Positions 1 through 10,625 of a DNA stretch of 64,000 nt are shown here, one piece after another; positions within the stretch are counted from its first letter, which is position 1; each line of letters starts with the position of its first letter. A program made the position numbers and the translations under genes. Below the pieces are notes generated by a model, which was given only the letters and a program-made list of their open reading frames with translations, had not been told where the DNA came from and did not search any database. Location of the stretch: positions 25,346,485 to 25,410,484 of the forward strand of contig NC_134027.1 in NCBI RefSeq assembly GCF_964204645.1, in the 5' to 3' direction. This DNA comes from Tubulanus polymorphus (taxonomy: Eukaryota > Nemertea > Palaeonemertea > Tubulaniformes > Tubulanidae).

Positions 1-240
1 TCTATTATTGTGATGGGCCGCGCGGGTTATAGGAATATTCGAACCTGATAAACTCCGCCACAAACTAAACCCCCTTCAGCAAGGATTCGAACCTGATGAC
101 ATCATGAGACTGTCGCAGTACAAACCCCTGCCCTAGTAGACACCCCCTCGCAGGGATTTGAACCCGGTGGTATCACTGCCGCATTCCTCCATCAACAGAG
201 ATTTAAACCTGACAAACCCCTGCGTTAGTAGACCCATCCT
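1..240. repeat. tRNA-like / B-box-containing repeat cluster
   Basis: Several diverged units recur here, each with a phrase like GGATTCGAACCTG or GGGATTTGAACCCGG followed by an AAACCCCTGC..TAGTAGAC phrase. On the opposite strand these read as RNA polymerase III B-box-like sequences (GGTTCAAATCC). The same type of phrase occurs near 22.57 kb and 29.98 kb. The most likely explanation is degenerate tRNA-derived SINE pieces; no cloverleaf can be folded, so no tRNA gene is called. Confidence 0.35.
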
Positions 241-402
241 CCTTCAAAAAAGCTAAAAAATAGGGAACGGTTGGGGAAATTAGTTGAGATTGCTAGATCG
301 CATGTAGAATTTAGCATGTAAGATGAAACAGTTTCCATCTATGTTTACGTATTAGAAGGAAATAGTCAGGAAAAAAGCCAAATAAAAGTGGCGCCACCCT
401 GA
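241..402. mobile_element. Fragment of the CAGGGTGGCCACTT short-element family
   Basis: The stretch ends in GTGGCGCCACCCTG and contains the GGGGAAAT..TTGAGA..CAGTTTC..TCTATGT..AGTCAGG series also present in order at 17.95-18.18 kb. It is a partial, diverged copy of a non-autonomous element family found at several other places in the window. Confidence 0.45.
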
Positions 403-557
403 TCATGTGACTACCACTAACCTCCCACATAGAGATTATAATTATTATTACTGATTAAGCGATTTTAATGATGGTATTGGTAGTGAGAGCCTGGCTGACA
501 GGGATTCAAAGCTACTCTGTTTATAATTGGTTGTTTTTCTCGATTGTGTTTTTGTAG

Positions 558-701
<144 letters not shown>

Positions 702-904
702 TGATCTAAACCCAACTATCTATAATCCGATAAGAGAGAGCGAGAGAGAGAGTGCGAGAGAGTGAGTGAGAGAGAGTGAGAGTGTCCGTCTGTCTGTCCG
801 TCTGCCTGCGAGTGTATATGAGAAACGATTTTACTCGACTAAAAAAAAAATTATTGCAACAACAAACATAACTCTTTAAACGGGACTTAGTCAAACGCTG
901 TGTC

Positions 905-1160
905 TGACTACGCGCCAAGTTACCAAGCATGGAGGTACCATGCGCCAAGTAAACGAGCATGGAGATACCACGCGCCAAGTTATCAAACATGGAGGTACCA
1001 CGCGCCAAGTTATCAAACACGGAGGTACCATGCGCCATGTTACTAAGCACCGAGGTACCACACGCCAAGTTATCAAACACGGAGGTACCATGCGCCAAGT
1101 TATCAGCCACCGAGATACCATGCATCAATTTACTCAGCGCTGAGTTACCTAGCATCGAGT
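905..1160. repeat. 30-bp minisatellite, about 8 copies
   Basis: The unit is roughly ATGGAGGTACCACGCGCCAAGTTATCAAAC, written here as consecutive pieces GGAGGTACCACGCGCC and AAGTTATCAAACAT, repeated about eight times with drift; more diverged units run on to about 1290. Because 30 is a multiple of three, several frames on both strands stay open and give spurious ten-residue repeat proteins. No start, splice or domain signal supports a real gene. Confidence 0.8.
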
Positions 1161-2036
1161 GCCATGTGCCAAGTTGATAAGCGAAGGGTACCACATGTCG
1201 TCGAGTACTTCGCACCACTAAGTACCTCATGCCACATGACCTTGAGTACCACATGCTGATGAGTATCACGTGCCGCTGAGTACCACACATGCGCCACTGA
1301 GTTCGCGTTGTTGAATTAAACAGAAAAACCCGATGAGAAAATCTTCTGACGGTGTTTGTTCTTTTCTTTTTTTATTCGCGGTGTAAGGAAAGCGCGCCGC
1401 GCGAAACCCGCGATTGTTGATTATCAATCGCCGTGGAAATACGGCCGAGGATACTTCGATCGGTCGTCACAGCGACATGCGTCGTTTTCATCCCGTGGTC
1501 GGCCATCTTTGATGAGCGTTTGTATTTTCGTTTTTTCAAATTGAACCGGATCGAACCGGTCATCCGTCTGTCCGATAGCGCGCGCGCGAGTAACGTCTTT
1601 CAAACGAAAAACACCAAGAAAGATATCGCCACGAAATGAAATATCGTCGCGGATCCGGATACGAGGCGCCGGTTTCGATCTACTGCTGTTTACTAACGAA
1701 TACGGATCGCCGCGTGCAGGGGTCCGCCCGCGACACGCCTGCGCGCGTGTGCGAAAATACTCGGAATTACCAGACGCGTGTGTGCGTGCGCGTGCGTGAC
1801 CGGGCGCGAGATATATGTGTGTACTTAATTATTATTATTATTATTAAAAAAAAGAAAGGATGGCTCCGTGGATGGCTGACGCTTATTAAATAGATATAAA
1901 TACATGAATTAGATAGGTTTGTGTAGATTGTTGAAATCGAAAGAATTATAAATTATATCCGTATTCATTCTTTCATTCGACGAACGACGCGTTTATTTAT
2001 TATTATTATCATCGATAGACAATTTGTACTCAGTTA

Positions 2037-2110
2037 TAATAATAATAATAATGATATTATAAATGATAATAATAATAATGATAATAATAACAATAATAAT
2101 AATAATGATG
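2037..2110. repeat. AAT/ATG trinucleotide microsatellite
   Basis: Imperfect runs of AAT with interspersed ATG and ACA triplets. Similar (ATT)n tracts occur near 1829-1845 and 1993-2010. Confidence 0.8.
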
Positions 2111-3004
2111 ACGATAGTTATGATCGTGTATTAAGACGTTTCTCTGGATAGATCGCGCCACTATTGTCAAGTGATAAATACTAATTGACTAATGCAGTTA
2201 TTTCGTAGTGAGTCAGTTATTTCATCGTGTAAATGTTCTGAGGACGGGGCAATTTTTTTTTGGTTTTTTTTTTTTCGTTTTGGATATTCGAGCCCGTGCC
2301 CGGCGGGCGTTTGCCCATGTTTGTATAGTGTCTGACTGTAGGTACAATGTACTAACTATGAACAGTGATTGTTAATTGTATATACATCGTCATCGCAGAC
2401 AGCTTCAACTCTGTTATTATTAATCGCCAGTTCGAAGGGGTTCCCGCGAACGGTTTCCCCATCCCTCAGTTGTCCATGAACCGGGTCATACTGTTTTAAG
2501 CGTCTGCTACTGAATGCGACATCCGGGTGCGGCGTTTCTGTATTTCTCATAAGTTACGGAAGAAAATATTGATCTGATTTTGAATTCGTAAGAGTTTTTA
2601 TTGATAGGTTACGTTCGTTATTCTATGATGCGCACGAATTATGAATACGGACCCATCGCTTGTCGTCAGAAATGTAAATTTTTCGATTTGTAACATTAGT
2701 GTTTGATTTGAAGGGTCGGCTTTAATTTGATCCCGGTTGTTAAGGGTGCGTGTTAAGTTGATCTGATTGTTAAGGGTTGGCATAAATTTTGATTGTTGTA
2801 AGTTGATTTGCGGTTCGAGGGTCTGTTTGTTTCTTTTTCGTCGGGTCGATTTCGGTCGACGAAAGATGCTAATTTTTGTATCCGTAAATCGTCACGAGAA
2901 CCTAGTTTCATGGGACAAATTACAGCTAATGTTTGATATTTTATTTTCTGCGTAAGCTAAAATGAGGTGTTCGAAGCTTAACAAGTTTGGTGCCTATTTA
3001 GCTA

Positions 3005-3150
3005 TCATTGCCACTACGAGTTATCTCATAGTTCTGGTTCAGTCATTATTGTCACTACGAGTTATCTCATAGTTCCAGTTCAGTCATTATTGCCACTACG
3101 AGTTATCTCATAGTTCCAGTTCAGTCATTATTGCCACTACTAGATATCTC
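3005..3150. repeat. 41-bp tandem repeat, about 3.3 copies
   Basis: The phrase TGCCACTACGAGTTATCTCA followed by TAGTTCCAGTTCAGTCATTAT repeats at 3009, 3050, 3091 and, more diverged, 3132. Copies differ by a few bases only, so the array is fairly young. Confidence 0.8.
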
Positions 3151-4322
3151 TGAAGCTGATCTTTCTTATTCATTGTTTGATATTTGCATTCTGGCATTCG
3201 GGAATAACACAGTTCCCGATTGGCTGGTAGGTCTGGACAAACTTACTTCATCCTCAATGTCGATTGGTCGATTTGGACAAAGCCTGACCAGGCAATCTCT
3301 CCTGTGCCAACTACGAGTATACTCGGCAGTGTCAATAGAGGGCAGCACGATATCGCCATGGTGGCAGTGAACATTCCGCGTCGTGTCCGTGGCTGGGTAG
3401 TATCACTTCCAAAACCACAGGTGAACGTTTAAAGAGAACCTTGATCCGGTTCCGTGGCGCTTAAGTTAGACTCGAGGGTTAAAACATCCGCATTGAACTG
3501 ATTTCGTTAACTCTTTATAGTCGAACTTAACCGGGTGAACTGTGGAACCGGATTTGTTTTCTTTAAAGAGAACCTGACCATTTCCTCTCTTCCATATATA
3601 TATAGATATATTTGAATTTGTGCGTCGTCGTGGCATGTCTGAAGCTACGTATTAACACAGTACCGGGTATTGTCTCGATTCCTAAAACAAAACGCTCACT
3701 TTGCAAACTCGCCATGACAGTTACTGTATTTATATTTCCCGTCATTTAATTGAATTCGTTTACTTTTATTTTTTGTCGAATAATTTGATTATCTATTTTT
3801 TGCGATATTTTTTGCGAGTATCTCTCGAGAAAGAGGGAGAGAACGAACGAGTTTTACTCGTTCAAGGGTCCAATGAAATCGATCTGAGAAATTAAGAATG
3901 AGTATTATGGAGCGAGGAGGCCTAAGTTGCTTACGATAACAGTTAATCACCAATCTCGGGGGCGGATCTTGAAGAATTGCGGGCGGGGCACGAAGGAAAG
4001 AGGGTATTTCTTAGATAAAGCAGCCAAACATGGTTCCAACCTCAGTGCGAGATATTTTTGAAGGAATACATCTGAAAATATACAATTTCTCTAGACCCGC
4101 CCCTGAATCTATTCATGAATTAAGACAAACTGGCTATTTTTAGACCAGTCTTAACCTGGGATGATAAGAGACTACGTTGTTTCGTTGGGGCAAAATGAAA
4201 GATATTTTTGTTGATGATTTTATTTTCTATAATTGTGTAAGATCCGATAGTCTTGCATTTTAGATGGTCGTAGTGCGTAGTACAGCTTGTGCATGTGCTC
4301 TTTCATAACTACTAACTCTTTA

Positions 4323-4455
4323 TCAATATTATTGTTATTATTATTATTATGATTATTATTATTATTATTATCATGATTATTATTACTATAAATATATATG
4401 ACTATATATAAATATTTAATTTCATCATTATTATTACTATTATTATTATCGATTA
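4323..4455. repeat. ATT/TAT microsatellite
   Basis: Imperfect ATT trinucleotide runs interrupted by GATTAT and TATATA. Confidence 0.8.
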
Positions 4456-4789
4456 ATTTATGCTGTAAAAAAAATCTACTAATTTTATTGTTAACGATAT
4501 AGACGACTATTTTTTGAAAATTATCAATGAAAAAAATGTGTAAAGGTCAATATTAAACGCTTTCGTAGTTTCACACGGTTTCGTGTGTATTATAAACAAG
4601 TACGTTTCGTCTGAAAATAGAGGGTTTTTTCTTCTTTTTTTTTAAATTTTACGTTTTGAGTTTCGAGTTTGTTTGAGGGTACAAAATATGGGCGAAATTG
4701 TTATCACGGTTTGTTATGCTGTAACTCACATATCAGGGGGAAGAAGTCATCGTACGCAGTCTTTCCATATCACTGATGACTACGGCCCA

Positions 4790-4935
4790 TTTTGAGACCA
4801 TTCTATTTGAGTCATTCTGACTCGATCTACGCACTCGCAAGGCCTTTCTATTTGAGTCCTTATTACTCCATCTAGGGATTCTTGCGACCTTTCTACTTGA
4901 GTAATTCCGACTCCATCTACACTCTCATGAATGCG
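4790..4935. repeat. Degenerate tandem repeat of about 55-60 bp, three copies
   Basis: The phrase CTTTCTATTTGAGTC..TGACTCCATCTAC recurs three times with substitutions and small indels. No coding potential is seen. Confidence 0.6.
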
Positions 4936-5397
4936 ACCTATTTATTATGAATGCATCTGGAGACTCATGATGTGTAAGGACTAGTAAAATATTTGGCGAA
5001 ATACCACCCAATGTTACGATCGCATAAAAATGCGGCCTTAAATCGTGGTATAAAGTTCGGTGCATCGGATTTAAGCTGATTGCCGTGTAATGGAGGACCT
5101 GTGATAATCCAAGACTAGCTGGCAGCCGTATGTGGTCTTTACAGCTAAAACCATTACGTATCAACTTTTGAATATAATATCCGGCCCCTGAAAAAGATCG
5201 AATAAAATCGCTCAATTCTCGCAAACCGGCTCAGTTTCTGGCCGGTGTTAAAATGCTGCTATTTGAATTGTTTCGTCGTTTTTCAGTTATTAGGCCTGAT
5301 TTGATCTATAGATATTTCTCAACTCGAGGATCGCTGTAAATTACTATTACGTTTATACGATAAAAGTATATGAATATATAAATGAATTATATGAGAA

Positions 5398-5399
<2 letters not shown>

Positions 5400-5439
<40 letters not shown>

Positions 5440-5450
5440 TATATATATGA
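5400..5450. repeat. AT dinucleotide microsatellite
   Basis: A run of TA dinucleotides of about 33 bases, followed by an imperfect continuation with GAGA. Confidence 0.8.
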
Positions 5451-6696
5451 TTGATAGAATATCATGCAAAAATCAGGACGTTACATAGGCCCCGCCCCCT
5501 TTCCATTTAGGTATTAGATTATTCGTTAATCAGTCCGTCTGTCATTCATCTGTAGCCAATCAGGTGTTGAGAAGTAGTTGTGAGTGGAATTCTATGATTA
5601 GTTTATTTCCAATTTATTTCCTTTCTGAATTATTAAGAAAAGGAACGTGTTCTCTGACTATGTGCAGATATCACACATCATTTGTGTTAACTTCGAGTTA
5701 TAATCAGTTCATTTTAAATTTTTCAACGCAAGAGTCTAATTTGATTCAGAACATTGATCCCAGTTCCCGGACGCGGTAGTTCTATTACGGTTCTAGGTTG
5801 AGATTTGACTAGAATTGGTTGAAAATAATAACAGCAGTAACAACTGAAACAGTTGGAAATGAACTAATTTTGACTTGTACTTAGAGATGAAATTAACTGT
5901 GAACTTCGGATGGAAACGGTCCTGTTTTTTGCCTGTAGGTCTCAAGAGAAGTCGTCACTGATTTCCTAATTGGCATTGATAAAAGCTACAATTAACTCTT
6001 GTCTGTCTATCCCTCGGATATATGTACTCAGCGAGTTCTGTGTGTTATCGCTGATAGAACGAATTACGATGCAAATTTCGACTTTGTTTTTATTGTCATA
6101 TTTGGAAGCGCTGCGAGTTCGAAGAGTGTACAGCGTTTAGAGTCTTCCCGCTGCCTGGCCAGACGACCTCGCAGCGCTACCAAACGGTCAAACCCGCTTA
6201 ATCCGGATCGGTTAAATCCTAATCTCGATCCTAAGCCGATATTATTTGTATGTATGATATATTTGTTTAAACCGGATGAATTCATCCGAATTAAACGGGT
6301 TCGACTCAACTTTGTTAAACGTTATTCGAAAATGTGAGAATATCGTCGAAATGCGAGATATTTGGGTCCGTATTGCGTCTGCGAATCTCAGGACGTCCTT
6401 CATTACGCGTTTTTGAGCGACATATCGATGCCCCTCCCTCGCAGACAGTTACTGCTCAGATCGAAGCCTATCTCGACCTCCAGTGAACGTACATATCCTA
6501 TTTCTTCTGCGCAGCCGTGTTTTTCTCGAGACAGAATTCGAAAACGCGAAACTCGACCTATTTGAATCAACGATGCTTTGTTGTGTTGATGATAATGATG
6601 ATGTTTTGCAAGCAATGCGTGTAACGTTTCTGTATAGGTACCAGAATGAAAGAGTCCAATAAGACGATGGTTTTGTACAGGCTTCGATGATTAATT

Positions 6697-6723
6697 TTAT
6701 TATTATCATTGGTATTATTATTA

Positions 6724-6754
<31 letters not shown>

Positions 6755-6765
6755 CATTGATACGA
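6697..6765. repeat. ATT microsatellite
   Basis: Imperfect then perfect ATT runs. The open frames over it are runs of I or N and are artefacts. Confidence 0.8.
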
Positions 6766-7104
6766 AGTACAACCATATTGATTATGATGATGCGAAGGTC
6801 GAGAAGAAAACTTGTATTTTTTTTTGTTTCTTTTTTTGTATGTGTAGATTGTACATAGAAAGCAAACGAATACACGATTGATTATTAAAATGAATAAATG
6901 CTTGCCGAATATTATCATTGTGTAACTTTTGCAAGTATAGTATGATAATATAACTCGATTGATTACTGAATAAATGAATGAAAAATAAAAACGGGAATAT
7001 GGACGACATGTATATGTAAAGTATATAGAGATTTGTTGGCAATTTCTGTTGCCTCTCGCTCCACTATTGTGTACTAGTTGAATAGGCTCCCGAGTTAAAA
7101 TACA

Positions 7105-7265
7105 GGGCTAGGTTTCATGGATGCGGAAGAAAGATAGTCCCTGGGAACATTTTGAAATTTGTCAGTTACAACCATGGTTTCTCATTGTTACTATGGCGGT
7201 TGTCGCCCAAATTGAGGATTTACCCCTAGGGATAACTTCGATACCCAGTCTATGAAACCGGGCCC
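7105..7265. mobile_element. Short TIR element, family C (GGGCTNGGTTTCAT), copy 1
   Basis: A 161-bp element begins GGGCTAGGTTTCATGGATG and ends CAGTCTATGAAACCGGGCCC, so its termini are imperfect inverted repeats. It is nearly identical over its whole length to the copy at 26311-26470, about 19 kb away. It has no coding capacity, so it is a MITE-like non-autonomous DNA element. The superfamily is not clear because no convincing target-site duplication is seen. Confidence 0.75.
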
Positions 7266-10240
7266 TGGTGTCTTCGAATGCGAGAGCCAGTTCTACGGGT
7301 GGACACGGCGTGTCTAAAGCTTCGATGAGAGACCGTTAAGCTCGTTTTAGTTCGGTAGTTTAAAATCAGTGTTAACTCCGGTGGTAAGAACGTGAGGCTA
7401 TTTTGTGACTTAATCTTAAAACCGGTATTTCGTCGTTCCGTTTGCCCTTCTGAATCGAAATTGAGCTTGGTTGAGATTTAAGTCGGATTGGTCGTGGCTG
7501 TTTTTGGACTTAGGTCTGACCGAGCCTTGAAAAATAAGGGAAAAGGAGGACCTATAGCCCCCCGAGGAACTGGCTCTTGTTAGTAGTTAGACCGTGATGT
7601 CTTTTAACTTGTATTTTCCTGGTCGCGAATTGTTGGAATCGAAAAACCTAATCTGTCTATTGTTTCTCACAGAATGTACTAAACGATAGGCGCACGACAT
7701 GTATGCATCAGCTGATTATTGAATTAATACCTAACAATGTAGTGTATCATTCCGGTTTTAACAAACATGTTAGAGGCATTTGTTGTTTAGCAGATATATT
7801 TGAACACAGTTTTATTCCGTGTTTAGGCTATGATTGGACTGCGGGATTGCTGGACTGCGTGTACATCTATCGATCTTCGACAAATTCCCCGAGTAGAAAT
7901 TTTATCGTCTTCGGCAAATAGCGTGTCACTGAGGCAGGTTTCGATTGAACGTACCTCCGATTCCGGATTACAAACTCTCTACCGGCCGCTTCTATCAGGT
8001 TTACAGATTATGCTACTCCCGAATAAGCAGAGAGTATTCTGGTTGAAACAAACGTACCAGAAGAGAATTCCAGAATCGGTAGAGACCAATCAAAACCTGT
8101 CTAAGGCCAGCATGACCAAGTTCCAATTTAACTTTTGGATCTATTTCCACAGTTGTGTGGGTTTAATTCGACTCTGGACCCATCACCACAGTTTTGTGGG
8201 TTTTATTTTGCTATGGACCTAGTTCCACAGTTGCAATCCCAGAACAAGTTCCACACAGTTATGGCAGAAAAAATTCGAAAATTTATTTATCATTGATCTA
8301 GAGCCATCAACTGCGGAACTTTTCACAAATCTTAGTTTAGTTATGAGACCGTTAATAAATTTTTAACAGCTTGAAGATATATATTCAGTTCTAATCTACC
8401 GGGTTCGTGCGCACTCTTTCATATCCTGCACTTTGGTCGAAATTCTATTTTCCGTTAAAGACAAATATTGTCGAATCAGTAGCATACACGTAGATAAATA
8501 CAATGCGTAGATATATAAAACTGTGTCAGTTTTTCATGTCAGACGATATTTTAAAATTGAAGAAAATCCCGCGAAAAATAAAGTGGGGAAATAATGAGAA
8601 AAGTACTCGTATATTTATATCCAGTAGTAGGCTGTGCTGTCTTGTCTAAATAAAAATGAATCTGCACACGATTTAAAAGTTGACTGATCTAAAAAAAAAG
8701 CAAGTCGACGACGGTCGACCTGGTGAAGACGGTCGACCGGTCACCTCTAGGTGTGTTTCTTTTAAATGCTTCTGTGATTTTTCTTTGAATACATTATATG
8801 TCCATGTTGGTAAATTAAAACAATTTCTTATCAAAGGCAAAATGTTTTTTTCTCTTGTTTATTTGTGTTGTGGAATGTTTCTGTTTTACAAGAAGACATT
8901 GGAATAGTTCTACAGTGCTGGCATCTATGAGGAATGTCAGTAAATTAATGGGAGTTTTAAGTTATGCAGTAAGTTAGATGGCAGCAGTGGTTTGAAGGGA
9001 GCATTCCTTATTCCAGTCGGTAGAGATTTAAAGCGGCAGTACCCTCGCTCACAAAAGTGCTGCAAGTCATCGTGTCTGCCGAGAGTGCAGCATCTGTCAA
9101 ACTCTGGGTTTAGGGGCTCGTCACGGTAGCTGGGGAGAAGGGGGTCCAAAATCAAAGATTTGACCCAGTATCCTAGGTGCCACCTATAGAAATAGCATAT
9201 GACACGATTCCAAAACAGATACATGTACATTTTAAAACATAACAAAATGTTTACACTACACTGACCACGGACACTATCGGAGAGATTTAAGTCCTATTTT
9301 GATATATTTAACTATTCATTAAAGTCATATTCTGAAGTTCTAGTTGGCGGGTAACGAATTCACGAAATTTGTTAATGTAGGCGAAGATAGTTTGATAACT
9401 TATGCAATTAGTTTGACGAAATTGATGAGTTACGAAATCGTATTCTTGCGAGTTCTTGAGGCACAAGGGAGCATCTAATACGATTTAAACGAAGGGTGAG
9501 GGTCCGGCCCCGCTGTGATGGGGCTCAATTCCAAAAGTACGTCAAAATCAGTAGACTTGCGTGCAGGGACTTTACTGCGAAATCAATTCTTCGTCAATTC
9601 GCCAAACAGATTTCGCACTGAATAGAAGTTAATGCACGCCTTACACTGCTGGGCCAGTATCGGTCCAGAAGACACGATGCAGGAGAGCCTGGGCTCTCTT
9701 AGCGTGAAAATGTCGCATCAGTTCTTTTAAGAATTCACTCCCAGGTGTAGGATTTGCCCTGCTTGGAAGTTCGTTCTAATGCCTTGGTCTGTATATCTAA
9801 AAACATTATTCATTTTAGTTAGCAAGAATGATATCACGGTATGCCTTTTTATTTATATAAAGATCGTTCAACAAATTGCAACAGTTTTATACTTTTCAGT
9901 ACTTGTTCCAAAAATGCAGCTCCCACAGATGGTGGTGTCCATTCTGGCCCGTCAAGTGCTGCCCCTATATATGACATTAGCGGTAAACGCTGGAACTAGA
10001 ATAATCTTACTGTGGCATGCGAGTAATAAGTTAGTTCACATATTCACCGTCAACGTTATGTTTAGAGGCAGCACCTGACGGTTAAAACTTTTTATACATG
10101 TCCCTAATTCCACAGAACTAGTTTGCTTAGTTCTATGCAGACTCTTTAAGGCAGAGGGGGATGTCAGTGACCAATCAATATCCAAAAATTCCTTCCATAC
10201 TAGATAAACTCAAAACAATCTTCAACCTTCAAGTTGTTTT
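7266..10240. other. Spacer without a supportable gene
   Basis: No exon with recognisable homology is seen. The stretch holds a degenerate CACAACTGTGG repeat (8148-8245), an AATAAA on the plus strand near 8647, and a possible coding remnant near 9640-9985 discussed under findings. Open frames here are short and lack splice-site or domain support. Confidence 0.4.
8148..8245. repeat. Degenerate CCACAGTTGTGTGG repeat, three units
   Basis: Three units of about 40 bp carry CCACAGTTGTGTGGGTTT, CCACAGTTTTGTGGGTTT and TTCCACAGTTG. This is the reverse complement of the minisatellite unit at 35450-35950 in the sortilin gene. Confidence 0.65.
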
Positions 10241-10260
10241 CATTGAATATCATGTATTTC

Positions 10261-10266
10261 TTTATT
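10261..10266 (-). terminator. Candidate poly(A) signal of SEH1L
   Basis: AATAAA on the minus strand lies about 360 bases past the SEH1L stop codon. It is the first canonical hexamer found downstream and would give a short 3' UTR; cleavage near 10240 is inferred. Confidence 0.4.
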
Positions 10267-10625
10267 TACAATGTACAATTACGAAACAAGATGTACAGTA
10301 TATTAATCAATAACATCAGAAGATACAATAGACTCTTCTCTTCCCTGATGTTCAATTCCTCCTTTTTTGATCGTATTCAGAAATTCAAACGAGACATTTT
10401 TCAATTGAAAATGAACTACAAACACCAGACGTCAGATATTTATCAGCACACTTTCAAATCTCAAACTTCAATCTCTAATATGCTAAATGTCTAAGAGGTG
10501 TTTAGGGCTGCGAATTGACAGACTTCTGCAGAACTGACAAAACACAAAAACCAGAAATTGTCACGGTGACTTGCTGAGTCTACTGTATCATTTTACAAAT
10601 TAAGTAATATTTCCAATAATAAATG

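Larger units (their letters stand above)
1300..7000. other. Gene-free, transposon-poor stretch; possible long 3' UTR of an upstream gene
   Basis: No exon with recognisable homology can be found on either strand. The stretch is T-rich with CpG-rich islands (about 1380-1830 and 2430-2560) and many ATT/ATA microsatellites. It lacks the short inverted-repeat elements that crowd the rest of the window. AATAAA signals occur on the plus strand near 6892, 6968 and 6983. This would suit a very long 3' UTR of a plus-strand gene whose coding part lies left of the window, but a plain spacer is equally possible. Confidence 0.25.

Noticed and set aside
706-1290. 194-residue open frame on the minus strand with ten-residue repeats
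   Set aside because: It is the read-through of a 30-bp minisatellite; other frames are open too and no start context, splice signal or domain supports it.
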